A stretch of 64,000 bases of DNA, from assembly GCA_041653875.1 (NCBI GenBank), contig JBAZEM010000002.1:172173-236172 (forward strand), in the 5' to 3' direction. A model generated the notes under the pieces. That model was not told where the DNA came from and did not search any database. It saw only the letters and a program-made list of their open reading frames with translations. Of the stretch, positions 20,471 to 28,190 are shown piece after piece. Numbering within the stretch: position 1 is the stretch's first letter; each line of letters opens with the position of its first letter. The translations under genes and the position numbers were made by a program. The DNA is from VSJD01 sp041653875 (GTDB lineage Bacteria > Verrucomicrobiota > Kiritimatiellia > JAAZAB01).

Positions 20471-21844
20471 ATGAGCCGTCAATTCAAAGTGGTGCTGAAC
20501 GATGACGAGATGCCGCGGCAGTGGTATAACATCCAGGCGGACTTGCCGCATCCCCTGCCGCCATCTGTGGATAAGGACGGCCGGCCCATTGGGCCCGAGG
20601 CCCTGGCGCCGGTGTTTCCCATGAACCTGATCGAGCAGGAAGTCAGCACTCAGCGCTGGATCGATATTCCCGAAGCCGTGATCGAAAAACTGCTCCTCTA
20701 CCGGCCGAGCCCGCTCTGCCGCGCCTATGGCTTCGAAAAGGCGCTGAAAACGCCGGCGAAAATTTATTACAAGAACGAAGGCGTTTCGCCCGCCGGCAGT
20801 CACAAGCCCAATACGGCCATTGCCCAGGCCTATTACAACAAGAAGTTCGGCATCAAGCGCCTGACGACCGAAACCGGCGCCGGCCAGTGGGGCAGCGCCC
20901 TGGCGATGGCCTGCAAACTTTTTGGGCTGGTGTGCAAAGTGTACATGGTCCGCATCAGCTTCGAACAGAAGCCGTTCCGGAAAATGATGATGAATACCTG
21001 GGGCGCGGAATGTGTCGCCAGCCCCAGCAACCAGACCGCCGCCGGCCGCGCCATCCTGGCGCAAACGCCCGATACGCCCGGCAGCCTGGCCATGGCCATC
21101 AGCGAGGCGATCGAGGATGCCGTCACCTCCAAGGACACCCGTTATTCGCTGGGCAGTGTGCTCAACCACGTGCTCCTGCATCAGACCGTTATCGGATTGG
21201 AGGCTCAGAGGCAGTTTCAGAAAATCGGGGCCTACCCGGACGTTGTCATCGGTTGTGTCGGCGGCGGCTCGAACTTCGCCGGCATCGGGTTCCCATTTAT
21301 CTGCGACAAGATTCACGGCCGCAACGTTCGTGTCGTGGCAGTCGAGCCGGCGGCCTGTCCGACGCTCACGCGCGGTCCCTTCGTGTACGATTCGGGCGAC
21401 GTGGCGATGATGACGCCGCTCCTGCCCATGCACAGCCTGGGCCACGGGTTTGTGCCCCGGCCGATCCATGCCGGCGGATTGCGCTACCACGGCATGGCGC
21501 CGCTGGTGAGCCATGTCATGCGCGAGGGGCTTATTGAGGCCTGCGCCATCAACCAGTTGGAATGTTACCGCTCGGCCGTGCTGTGGGCGCATACGGAAGG
21601 GTTTATACCCGCGCCGGAAACGTCGCATGCCATCGCCGCCGCCGCGCAGGAAGCCGTGCGCGCCCGCGAGGCCGGCAAGGAAACGACCATTTTGCTGAAC
21701 TGGTCCGGCCACGGACTCATGGACCTGACCGGGTACGAAAAATTCCTGACCGGCAAAATGGTCGATGCCACGTTATCGGAAGACGATCTGGGCAAAGCGC
21801 GCCAGTCGCTGGAAGGCCTGCCCCAGCCGCCGGAACTGAAATAA
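20471..21844 (+). CDS. trpB: Tryptophan synthase beta chain, TrpB2 type
   Basis: A 457-residue pyridoxal-phosphate enzyme of the TrpB2 group. It is longer than standard TrpB and carries the N-terminal extension WYNIQADLPHPLPP that is typical of TrpB2. The PLP lysine lies in GVSPAGSHKPNTA, the glycine-rich phosphate loop is GCVGGGSNFAGI, and ETGAGQWGSAL is conserved. TrpB2 condenses indole or O-phosphoserine/serine to tryptophan and often acts without TrpA, which is not in this window. It follows trpR and is probably co-transcribed. AAAGGAAAAG precedes the ATG at 20471. Confidence 0.93.
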   Translation: MSRQFKVVLNDDEMPRQWYNIQADLPHPLPPSVDKDGRPIGPEALAPVFPMNLIEQEVSTQRWIDIPEAVIEKLLLYRPSPLCRAYGFEKALKTPAKIYYKNEGVSPAGSHKPNTAIAQAYYNKKFGIKRLTTETGAGQWGSALAMACKLFGLVCKVYMVRISFEQKPFRKMMMNTWGAECVASPSNQTAAGRAILAQTPDTPGSLAMAISEAIEDAVTSKDTRYSLGSVLNHVLLHQTVIGLEAQRQFQKIGAYPDVVIGCVGGGSNFAGIGFPFICDKIHGRNVRVVAVEPAACPTLTRGPFVYDSGDVAMMTPLLPMHSLGHGFVPRPIHAGGLRYHGMAPLVSHVMREGLIEACAINQLECYRSAVLWAHTEGFIPAPETSHAIAAAAQEAVRAREAGKETTILLNWSGHGLMDLTGYEKFLTGKMVDATLSEDDLGKARQSLEGLPQPPELK

Positions 21845-21857
21845 ATGCGGGTTATTC

Positions 21858-22029
21858 CTCAGGTAGTCAGAATTCAGGAGTCAGAATGAGAGCCCCAGCG
21901 AAGACATTCGAAGATTTGGTGGTTTGGCAAAAGGCCCATCAATTCGTGATTGCTGTTTATCGTAACAGTTGCTGGAGGCGTATTCGCATGCCATTCTGAA
22001 TTTTGACTCCTGACTCCTGAATACCTGAG
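21858..22029. repeat. 172-bp element with inverted ends enclosing a gene relic
   Basis: The left end reads CTCAGGTAGTCAGAATTCAG and the right end reads TGACTCCTGAATACCTGAG, as imperfect inverted repeats. The same words bound the element at 3056-3227. The interior here is the shrunken four-helix-bundle gene described separately. Confidence 0.6.
21886..22013 (+). pseudogene. Collapsed four-helix-bundle (S23-type) protein gene
   Basis: The ATG at 21886 opens MRAPAKTFEDLVVWQKAHQF and VIAVYR, the first helix of the S23/four-helix-bundle family that occurs in rRNA intervening sequences and many scattered genomic copies. After 26 codons the family sequence stops. The following bases in another frame (21969-22013) read LLEAYSHAILNFDS and a stop, which is the family's last helix. 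About 75-80 residues of the core are therefore missing through an internal deletion that also broke the frame. In the original frame translation ends at 21999. Confidence 0.75.
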
Positions 22030-22054
22030 AAATACAGAATGATTCCGCCTTTCC

Positions 22055-23599
22055 TTACGGCCCTGCCGTTCCGCCCGGCTTCAACAATTCTCCGGCAAAC
22101 AATGCTCCGACCTGTTCGGGTGTCAGGGCGATCTGAAAAAGCATCAGGTCATCGATGACGCCATTGGCCGCCGCGACTGGGGTCGTGCCGCCGAAAACTA
22201 TCGCCGAGGCCGATGTCATCGGACGCTTCATCGTCTCGTCATTCGGATAATCCAAGCTGTCCACGTAAAGCACCCAGGTGCCTTCCGCGTTCCAGGTGAC
22301 GGCGACATGATGCCAGTTATTTTGCCAGTCGGAGGGCGCGAAGGCGGTTCCGCCGGGCGTCAGTTGGAGCTTGCCGTTGACGTGTTGCAGAGTCGTCAGG
22401 CTTGGCACGGTCTGAAAAATCGTGTCCTGGGTGCCGTCCCGGACGTCCCAGTTCGGCAGGAACCAGAAACTGATGGTTCCGTTTTTGCGCCAGCCCCCAA
22501 AGGCGTCGCCTTTTGTTCCAATCAGGATCGTTTCGTTGGTAAGCGCTTGCCCGCCCGGAATCCAGACGTGCGGCGCCGGGCCCGCGCGGGTTCCGGCATA
22601 AGGCGTGTGCCGCATTTCCAATTGCAGGCCGTCGGCCTGGAATGCCGTTTTAGAGTTTTCGGTCGTTACGATCGCCAGTTGCAGCCTTGCCTCGATATTC
22701 GTGCCCGGCGGCTCGCCTGGGCGCGGCGCTCCGGACTTCGGCGAGCTCAGTCGAGCCGCGGCGCCCGGCAGGAGCGTTTCCCAGTCGGCCTCATGCTTGG
22801 GCCCGATGGCCATGGCCGGGAATGAAAATCTGAATGTGCAAGCGAACCGTTTCCATTCGCCCGTCAAATCCACGTACACGCTCTCGCCGGGTTTGTCGCT
22901 GTCCATGTCCTTCAGGAACATCTTCAGATTGCCCTGGCCTTTCAGGTAAACGGAAGCCACATAACATGCCGGCACAATGGCGGCGCCGTTATACAGCGCT
23001 CTTCCCACCTTGACTTCGAGGGCCGCGCCCTCGCCTTCGGCCTCGCCCTTGGTCGTGACGGTCAGCGCTTGTTTGCCTTCCCACGGTTTGTCCGCGGTCT
23101 CCGCCAAAGCCGATCCGTTCAACGCCTGGAACAGGGTGGCGTCCTCCGCGCCGGCTTGACTGGGGTTATAAAGGTTCGCGTGGGCCGCTTCCAGGAGCAG
23201 GCCCTGGCCGAATTTGCCGGCCACCAGCCGCGGTTTGTGGGCGCCAAGTTCCTGGCCATTGAGGAATGCGGGCGATTCCCGTTGAAATACCGCGGGGATA
23301 TCGAAGCCCTTCACGGTGGGGTCGGGCGTGATGCCGGCATCGAACGGAAAATGGGCGATCATGTTTTGCGCCGCGTCTTCCGAGGGCTTGGAATCGGCCG
23401 CGGCCAAGACGTTGGCGCCGGCCGCGCTGTTGGTGTTGACGGCGTTGGTTGCGGCGATGGCGATGGTTGTGGCTCCAGCATTTGTGTCGGCTATGGCATT
23501 GGCGGACTCGGCCGTAAACACGGTGTTGGTTTCCTGCGCATGGAGTAACACGGCGTTGAGCAGGCTCGCGAGCATTCCCAGAACGACAATTTTTTTCAT
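22055..23599 (-). CDS. Secreted LamG/concanavalin-like domain protein
   Basis: A 514-residue exported protein: signal peptide MKKIVVLGMLASLLNAVLLHAQ, then a low-complexity Ala/Thr/Asn-rich linker (about 25-75). A first jelly-roll half contains a carbohydrate-binding-like YLKGQGNLKMFLKDM segment. A C-terminal LamG domain has TISFWFLPNWDVRDGTQDTIF, NNWHHVAVTWNAEGTWVLYVDS and GVIDDLMLFQIALTPEQV. Such domains bind glycans or calcium on cell-surface proteins. AAGGA eight bases before the ATG at 23599 supports the start. It is read convergently toward trpB; partners are unknown. Confidence 0.82.
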   Translation of the reverse strand: MKKIVVLGMLASLLNAVLLHAQETNTVFTAESANAIADTNAGATTIAIAATNAVNTNSAAGANVLAAADSKPSEDAAQNMIAHFPFDAGITPDPTVKGFDIPAVFQRESPAFLNGQELGAHKPRLVAGKFGQGLLLEAAHANLYNPSQAGAEDATLFQALNGSALAETADKPWEGKQALTVTTKGEAEGEGAALEVKVGRALYNGAAIVPACYVASVYLKGQGNLKMFLKDMDSDKPGESVYVDLTGEWKRFACTFRFSFPAMAIGPKHEADWETLLPGAAARLSSPKSGAPRPGEPPGTNIEARLQLAIVTTENSKTAFQADGLQLEMRHTPYAGTRAGPAPHVWIPGGQALTNETILIGTKGDAFGGWRKNGTISFWFLPNWDVRDGTQDTIFQTVPSLTTLQHVNGKLQLTPGGTAFAPSDWQNNWHHVAVTWNAEGTWVLYVDSLDYPNDETMKRPMTSASAIVFGGTTPVAAANGVIDDLMLFQIALTPEQVGALFAGELLKPGGTAGP

Positions 23600-23639
23600 G
23601 GTGTGCATCCTTGTCTTTGGCATAATGGCGGCGAATTTA

Positions 23640-23768
23640 AGTTAGGCCCCGCAAAGCGGGGCAACTTTTTTATGTAGAGCCGACTTTACGTCGGCTATCT
23701 TCGGCATAGGATAGCCGGTATTCCGCCGGAGGCGGATCCGCCTATGGCGGAAAAACCGGCTCTACATC
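23640..23768. repeat. Hairpin repeats upstream of the KamA-like gene
   Basis: This span holds GCCCCGCAAAGCGGGGC (23646-23662) and GTAGAGCCGACTTTACGTCGGC. It also holds CCGCCGGAGGCGGATCCGCC then TATGGCGG (23725-23752), and a closing CCGGCTCTACAT. The GCGGATCCGCC core recurs near 17105, 48000 and 60285. Confidence 0.6.
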
Positions 23769-23822
23769 GGATTGTCCGTGTCTCGAAGTAAATCACGATC
23801 GCAGGGGGGTCGCCAGCAGAAA

Positions 23823-25049
23823 ATGAAAACAGACGCATGCATTCCACCCCCTGAGGTCCGGGCGCGGCTGCGCGCCGTGGTGGGGGATTTTACCGCTCGG
23901 GAGTGGCGGGACTGGCGTTGGCAGGCGCGGCATAGTATCCGCTCCCCGGCGGAGTTGGCGCGGCTGTTGCCGGTCCCGCCGGCGGAACGCGCGCGCTGGC
24001 GCGCGCTCCTCCGGCGTTATCCCTGCCGCATCACGCCTTATTATCTCTCCTTGATCCGCTGGGACGATGCCGGCGATCCGCTTCGGCGCCAGTGCGTGCC
24101 GGACCTCCGCGAATGCGAAGACCCCGGCGCGGTTGGCGAGGACCCCTTGGGCGAGCGCCGGCATCTGGCGGCGCCCGGCCTGGTGCGCCGGTACGAGGAC
24201 CGCGCCCTGGCGCTCGTCACGAGCGAATGCGCCCTGGTTTGCCGCCACTGCACACGCAAGAATTTTTGGCGGCATGACAGGCCCGCCTGCAACGCTGTGC
24301 GCAGCACTGCGGGCAGGCCCGCGCCCACGCGCGTTTTTTTGCGGCGGATCGTGGCCGGGGTGGCGCGTCTTCCCGGCGTGCGTGAAGTGATTGTCTCCGG
24401 CGGCGATCCGTTGCTCCTCGACGAGGACCTGCTCGACTGGTTCCTGGGGGCCTTGCGCGCGATTCCGCGCGTGCAGGTGCTGAGGATCGGCACGCGTGTG
24501 CCGGCGGTTTTGCCGATGCGCGTTACGCGCTCGTTGTGCGCGCGCCTAAAGCGGCATCGTCCGCTTTGGATCAATACCCAATTCAACCACCCGCGCGAAA
24601 TCACGCCGGAAGCGGCGCAGGCTTGCGACCGCCTGATCCGCTCCGGTTTGCCGGTGTCCAACCAGACCGTGCTCCTGCGCGGCGTGAATGACGATTTTGA
24701 AACCCTGAAAGACCTGTGCAACGCGCTTCAGCGCATCATGGTGCGGCCTTATTATCTGTTTCAATGCGATCCGGTGCGGGGGGTGGGGCATTTCCGCACG
24801 CCGCTGTCTCGCGGGGTCCGGCTGGCCGAACAGTTGCGCGCCGGGCTGGGGGGACTGAGCGTGCCGCAGTTCGTGATTGATTTGCCGGGTGGCGGCGGTA
24901 AAGTTCCACTCCAGCGCTCGCATATCGTCGCCATGACCGGCCACAAGGCGGTTCTGCGCGGGTTCCGGGGGGAACGGTATGAATGTAAGGGCGTAGGGGT
25001 GTATGGGAGTATGGGAGTAAAGGAGATCAGATCATGTCAACCTGGATAA
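23823..25049 (+). CDS. KamA-family radical SAM protein (lysine 2,3-aminomutase/EpmB-like)
   Basis: A 408-residue protein with the radical SAM triad Cys136, Cys140, Cys143 (CALVCRHCTRKNF). The KamA-type PLP/SAM barrel marks VIVSGGDPLLLDEDLLDW, VLRIGTRVPAVLPMRVT, NTQFNHPREITPEA and a C-terminal YLFQCDPVRGVGHFRTPL are all visible. Relatives move the alpha-amino group of lysine to the beta position, free (KamA) or for EF-P modification (EpmB). Residues 154-165 (PACNAVRSTAGR) are encoded by an in-frame 36-bp palindromic element and have no counterpart in relatives I know. The last 20 or so residues run into a GTATGGGAGTATGGGA satellite. The gene end overlaps the next start by 16 bases. Confidence 0.85.
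   Translation: MKTDACIPPPEVRARLRAVVGDFTAREWRDWRWQARHSIRSPAELARLLPVPPAERARWRALLRRYPCRITPYYLSLIRWDDAGDPLRRQCVPDLRECEDPGAVGEDPLGERRHLAAPGLVRRYEDRALALVTSECALVCRHCTRKNFWRHDRPACNAVRSTAGRPAPTRVFLRRIVAGVARLPGVREVIVSGGDPLLLDEDLLDWFLGALRAIPRVQVLRIGTRVPAVLPMRVTRSLCARLKRHRPLWINTQFNHPREITPEAAQACDRLIRSGLPVSNQTVLLRGVNDDFETLKDLCNALQRIMVRPYYLFQCDPVRGVGHFRTPLSRGVRLAEQLRAGLGGLSVPQFVIDLPGGGGKVPLQRSHIVAMTGHKAVLRGFRGERYECKGVGVYGSMGVKEIRSCQPG
24282..24317. repeat. 36-bp palindromic element inside the KamA-like gene
   Basis: Read on the reverse strand this is CCTGCCCGC...GCAGGCGGG, nearly identical to copies at 33762-33798 and 41753-41789 but in the opposite orientation. Its length is exactly 12 codons, and it preserves the frame just after the Fe-S cluster loop. 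Confidence 0.8.
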
Positions 25050-26302
25050 GCGAAGGCGGGCCGGAGCGCGAAATATCGAACCGGGAATCCGCCATCGGTC
25101 TCAAGCAGGTCGCGGACGCCCTGCCGGCGGGCCTGAAAAAAGTTTTGCTCATTCCCCCGGACTTCTCGCGCTATCATTCCGGGGCCGGCGCGATTTGCAG
25201 TCAGCTTTACAAGCTCCTGGCCAAGCGCGCGGCGGTCGAACTTCTGCCGGCTCTGGGGACGCATCGACCGATGACCGCGGCCGAAATCACGCAAATGTTT
25301 CCCGACGTGCCGCGCGACCTTGTCCGCATCCACGACTGGCAGAAGGGTTTGGCGCCGATGGGCGCCATACCCGGCGAGCGCCTGCGCGAACTGAGCGGCG
25401 GCAAGGTGGATTACACCATCAACATCGAGATCGACCGGTTGATCGCGCTGGGCAAGCACGAGGCCATCGTCTCGGTCGGCCAGGTTGTGCCGCACGAAGT
25501 TATCGGCATGGCCGGCGGCAATAAGAATATCCTGGTCGGCTGCGCCGGGCCGGACACCATCAACAAGAGCCATTTCCTGGGCGCGGTCTGCAACATGGAA
25601 AGCATCATGGGCCGCATCGCGAGCCCCGTGCGCACCCTGCTCAACGAGGCCGAAGACTGCCTGTTGGCGCATTTGCCGATCACGTATATCCTGACCGTGC
25701 GCGCCAAGAACGCCAAAGGACGCTTGGTAACGCGCGGACTCTTTTCCGGGAACGACCGCGAAAGCTACGACCGCGCCGCGCGCCTCAGCCAGCAGGTCAA
25801 CATCGTCAAGACCCCGCGCTTGAAGAAAGTGGTCGTGTATCTGGACCCCGGCGAATTCAAGAGCACCTGGCTGGGTAACAAGGCGATTTATCGCACGCGC
25901 ATGGCCTTGGCCGACAACGGCGAACTGCTGATCCTGGCGCCCGGCCTGGTCGAGTTTGGCGAGGCCGCGATCAACGAGCGCATGATCCGGCGCTATGGTT
26001 ATCGCGGGACGCCCGCGACCTTGCGCGCCGTGGCCGAAGACGCCGAACTGCGCAACAGCCTGGGCGCCGCCGCCCACCTTATCCACGGTTCCAGCGAGGG
26101 CCGCTTCACGATAACGTACGCCCCGGGCGGCTTGAGCCGCGCCGATATCGAAGGCGTTGGGTTCCGGTATGCCGACCTGCCGCCGGCCCTGGCGCGCTAC
26201 AATCCGGCGAAACTGAAAGACGGTTTCAATATCATGCCGGATGGCGAGGAAATTTATTATATTTCCAATCCGGCCCTGGGACTTTGGCAGGCGGAGGAAT
26301 GA
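25034..26302 (+). CDS. LarA-like (DUF2088) protein, nickel-pincer racemase fold
   Basis: A 422-residue relative of nickel-dependent lactate racemase LarA. The four residues that in LarA bind the nickel-pincer cofactor are present with matching spacing: His77 (LGTHRP), His154 (VVPHEV), Lys164 (GGNK, pincer attachment) and His180 (NKSHF). The 10- and 16-residue intervals equal those of the second LarA-like protein at 43162-44460. A clear ribosome site (GGAG, eight bases upstream) sets the start at 25034, overlapping the KamA-like gene. Because the partner is a lysine-aminomutase-like enzyme, a racemase or epimerase acting on another hydroxy or amino acid is possible. No LarB/C/E cofactor genes are visible. 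Confidence 0.8.
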   Translation: MSTWISEGGPEREISNRESAIGLKQVADALPAGLKKVLLIPPDFSRYHSGAGAICSQLYKLLAKRAAVELLPALGTHRPMTAAEITQMFPDVPRDLVRIHDWQKGLAPMGAIPGERLRELSGGKVDYTINIEIDRLIALGKHEAIVSVGQVVPHEVIGMAGGNKNILVGCAGPDTINKSHFLGAVCNMESIMGRIASPVRTLLNEAEDCLLAHLPITYILTVRAKNAKGRLVTRGLFSGNDRESYDRAARLSQQVNIVKTPRLKKVVVYLDPGEFKSTWLGNKAIYRTRMALADNGELLILAPGLVEFGEAAINERMIRRYGYRGTPATLRAVAEDAELRNSLGAAAHLIHGSSEGRFTITYAPGGLSRADIEGVGFRYADLPPALARYNPAKLKDGFNIMPDGEEIYYISNPALGLWQAEE

Positions 26303-26395
26303 AGCAAACGCCCAACATCCAACACCGAACATCGAATGAAGAGCGGAGCAAAACTTTACCATTGTAAATTCGGCATTGGGCGTCTTTCTTTAATT

Positions 26396-26462
26396 CGATG
26401 TTGGATGTTCGATGTTGGATGTTCGATGTTGGATGTTCGATGTTGGATGTTCGATGTTTGCC
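26396..26462. repeat. GATGTTGGATGTTC minisatellite
   Basis: About four tandem copies of an 18-base unit made of two 9-base words (GATGTTGGA, TGTTCGATG) lie immediately upstream of the B12-radical SAM gene. The same words recur at 38600-38630 and inside the signal peptide of the DUF1573 gene (50470-50515). Confidence 0.75.
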
Positions 26463-26476
26463 TAATTGCTTTTATC

Positions 26477-28168
26477 ATGGATCGTTCCCTCGTATTTCTT
26501 TCGGTCACGGCGTCCTATTCGCACACGAATTTGGCGGCTTGGACCCTGCGCGCCGGCGTCGAGGCGGCCGGCTGGCAATGGCGCGAGGTCGAGGTCACCC
26601 AAAACGAATCCCTGCCGGTTGTCCTGAACCGCGTGGCGCGGCTCCAGCCGGCCGTGCTGGCGGCCAGCTTCTACCTGTTCAACCGGGCCTTTCTGCTCGC
26701 CTTTTTGTGCCGGTTCAAAAAATTGTTTCCCGCCTGCCGTGTGCTGGGCGGCGGCCCCGAATTCCTGGGCGATAACCGCGCTTTCCTGGAGCGGCACAGG
26801 CAAGTGGACGCCGTGATTCGCGGCGAAGGCGAAAAAGCGTTTGGCCAATGGCTGGGGACGATTGACCAGCCCGAACGGCAGGCCGGCATCCCCGGATTTT
26901 GCGGCTTGCTGTCCGGCCGTTATGTCGATAACGGCATGGCGGAGGTTTTTGAAAATTTGGACGATATTCCCTCGCCATACCCCAGGCATATCGAGGGGTT
27001 TCGCAAGCCGTTCGTGCTCCTGGAAACCTCCCGCGGCTGTTCCAACCGCTGTGCGTTCTGCACGAGCGGGGTCGGCGCAAAGGTGCGCTACTTCACACCG
27101 GAACGCGTGCGCCGTGATGTGCAGTCGATCCGCGCGCAGGGCGTGCCGGAAGTGCGCCTGGTCGATCGCACGTTCAATGCGCGTCCGGCCCGCTGTCTGG
27201 CGCTCCTGCGTTTCTTTCGGGACGAATGCAAGCCCATGCGGTTTCACCTGGAAATCGACCCGGCGCGTCTGACGCCGGATTTTGTCGCGGAACTTGCCAA
27301 GGCCGAGCCGGGCCGCTTCCATCTGGAGGTCGGCCTGCAAAGCCTGAATCCGAAAGTGATCCGGGCGATCGGCCGGCAAGGCACAGTCCGGCGCGCGCTG
27401 GCCGGGTTGACCCAGCTTTGCGCGCATCGCCAACTGGCGGTCCACGCGGACTTGATCGCCGGCCTGCCGGGCGGCACGCTGGCCGATCTTTTGGAGGAGT
27501 TGCGCGCGCTCGTCCTGTTGGCGCCCGCTGAAATCCAGTTGGAACTTTTGAAACTCCTGCCCGGCACGCGCCTGGCGTCCGAGCAAGACCGCCGGCAAAT
27601 CGTGGCGGCGCCGGAGCCGCCCTATGAGGTCCTGCGCACCGCCACCATGACCGTCGAAGATCTTGAAACTGCGCGCGGCTTGTCGAATTTGGCGGACTGG
27701 TTTTATAATGTGCCGGAACTGCAAGCCCTGATGATCGAGGCCACGCGCAGAATTCCGGAATTCTGGCAGGAACTCATACGATTCGGCGGGAGCACGGCCT
27801 TCGGGGCGGCGGCGCCCAGCCTGGAAAATCGATTTCGCCTGCTGGACGGTTTTTTCCGCGGCCGCGACGCAGGGCTCGGACATGCGCTCCATTATGCCTG
27901 GCTCAGGCACGGGTTCAGCGCCCAGCATGGGATTTGTCCGGCTTTGCCCTGGAAGGGGCCCATTCCGGACTCGGCCGTCCTGGTGGACGGGGCGGCGGTT
28001 GGGCGGCCCGCGCGCGTGTTTCGGGCGGACCTGGAGCGGTCTTATCTGTTTGCGTATGCGCGCGGGCGGCCGGCCGCCGCCGTGTATCGTTTGGAAGGCA
28101 AACAAACGGGAAAGCAATTCCCGGGTTGCTCCGGTTACCCGGAATGCAAAGGCCTTGTGGATGTTTGA
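26477..28168 (+). CDS. B12-binding-domain radical SAM protein (DUF4080-like)
   Basis: A 563-residue protein. The N-terminal cobalamin-binding Rossmann domain (about 1-150) opens MDRSLVFLSVTASYSHTNLA and includes VLGGGPEFLGDN and DAVIRGEGEKAF. The radical SAM core has CSNRCAFC (C-x3-C-x2-C), RLVDRTFNARPARC and FHLEVGLQSLNP. The C-terminal region resembles DUF4080, found in proteins of this architecture. Such enzymes are methylases or ring-forming catalysts acting on unknown substrates. The start is the ATG at 26477, downstream of a minisatellite that would otherwise encode repeats (MFDVRCW). No operon partner defines its role. Confidence 0.83.
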   Translation: MDRSLVFLSVTASYSHTNLAAWTLRAGVEAAGWQWREVEVTQNESLPVVLNRVARLQPAVLAASFYLFNRAFLLAFLCRFKKLFPACRVLGGGPEFLGDNRAFLERHRQVDAVIRGEGEKAFGQWLGTIDQPERQAGIPGFCGLLSGRYVDNGMAEVFENLDDIPSPYPRHIEGFRKPFVLLETSRGCSNRCAFCTSGVGAKVRYFTPERVRRDVQSIRAQGVPEVRLVDRTFNARPARCLALLRFFRDECKPMRFHLEIDPARLTPDFVAELAKAEPGRFHLEVGLQSLNPKVIRAIGRQGTVRRALAGLTQLCAHRQLAVHADLIAGLPGGTLADLLEELRALVLLAPAEIQLELLKLLPGTRLASEQDRRQIVAAPEPPYEVLRTATMTVEDLETARGLSNLADWFYNVPELQALMIEATRRIPEFWQELIRFGGSTAFGAAAPSLENRFRLLDGFFRGRDAGLGHALHYAWLRHGFSAQHGICPALPWKGPIPDSAVLVDGAAVGRPARVFRADLERSYLFAYARGRPAAAVYRLEGKQTGKQFPGCSGYPECKGLVDV

Positions 28169-28190
28169 ATACCGGAAGCCGCCAACGCCC

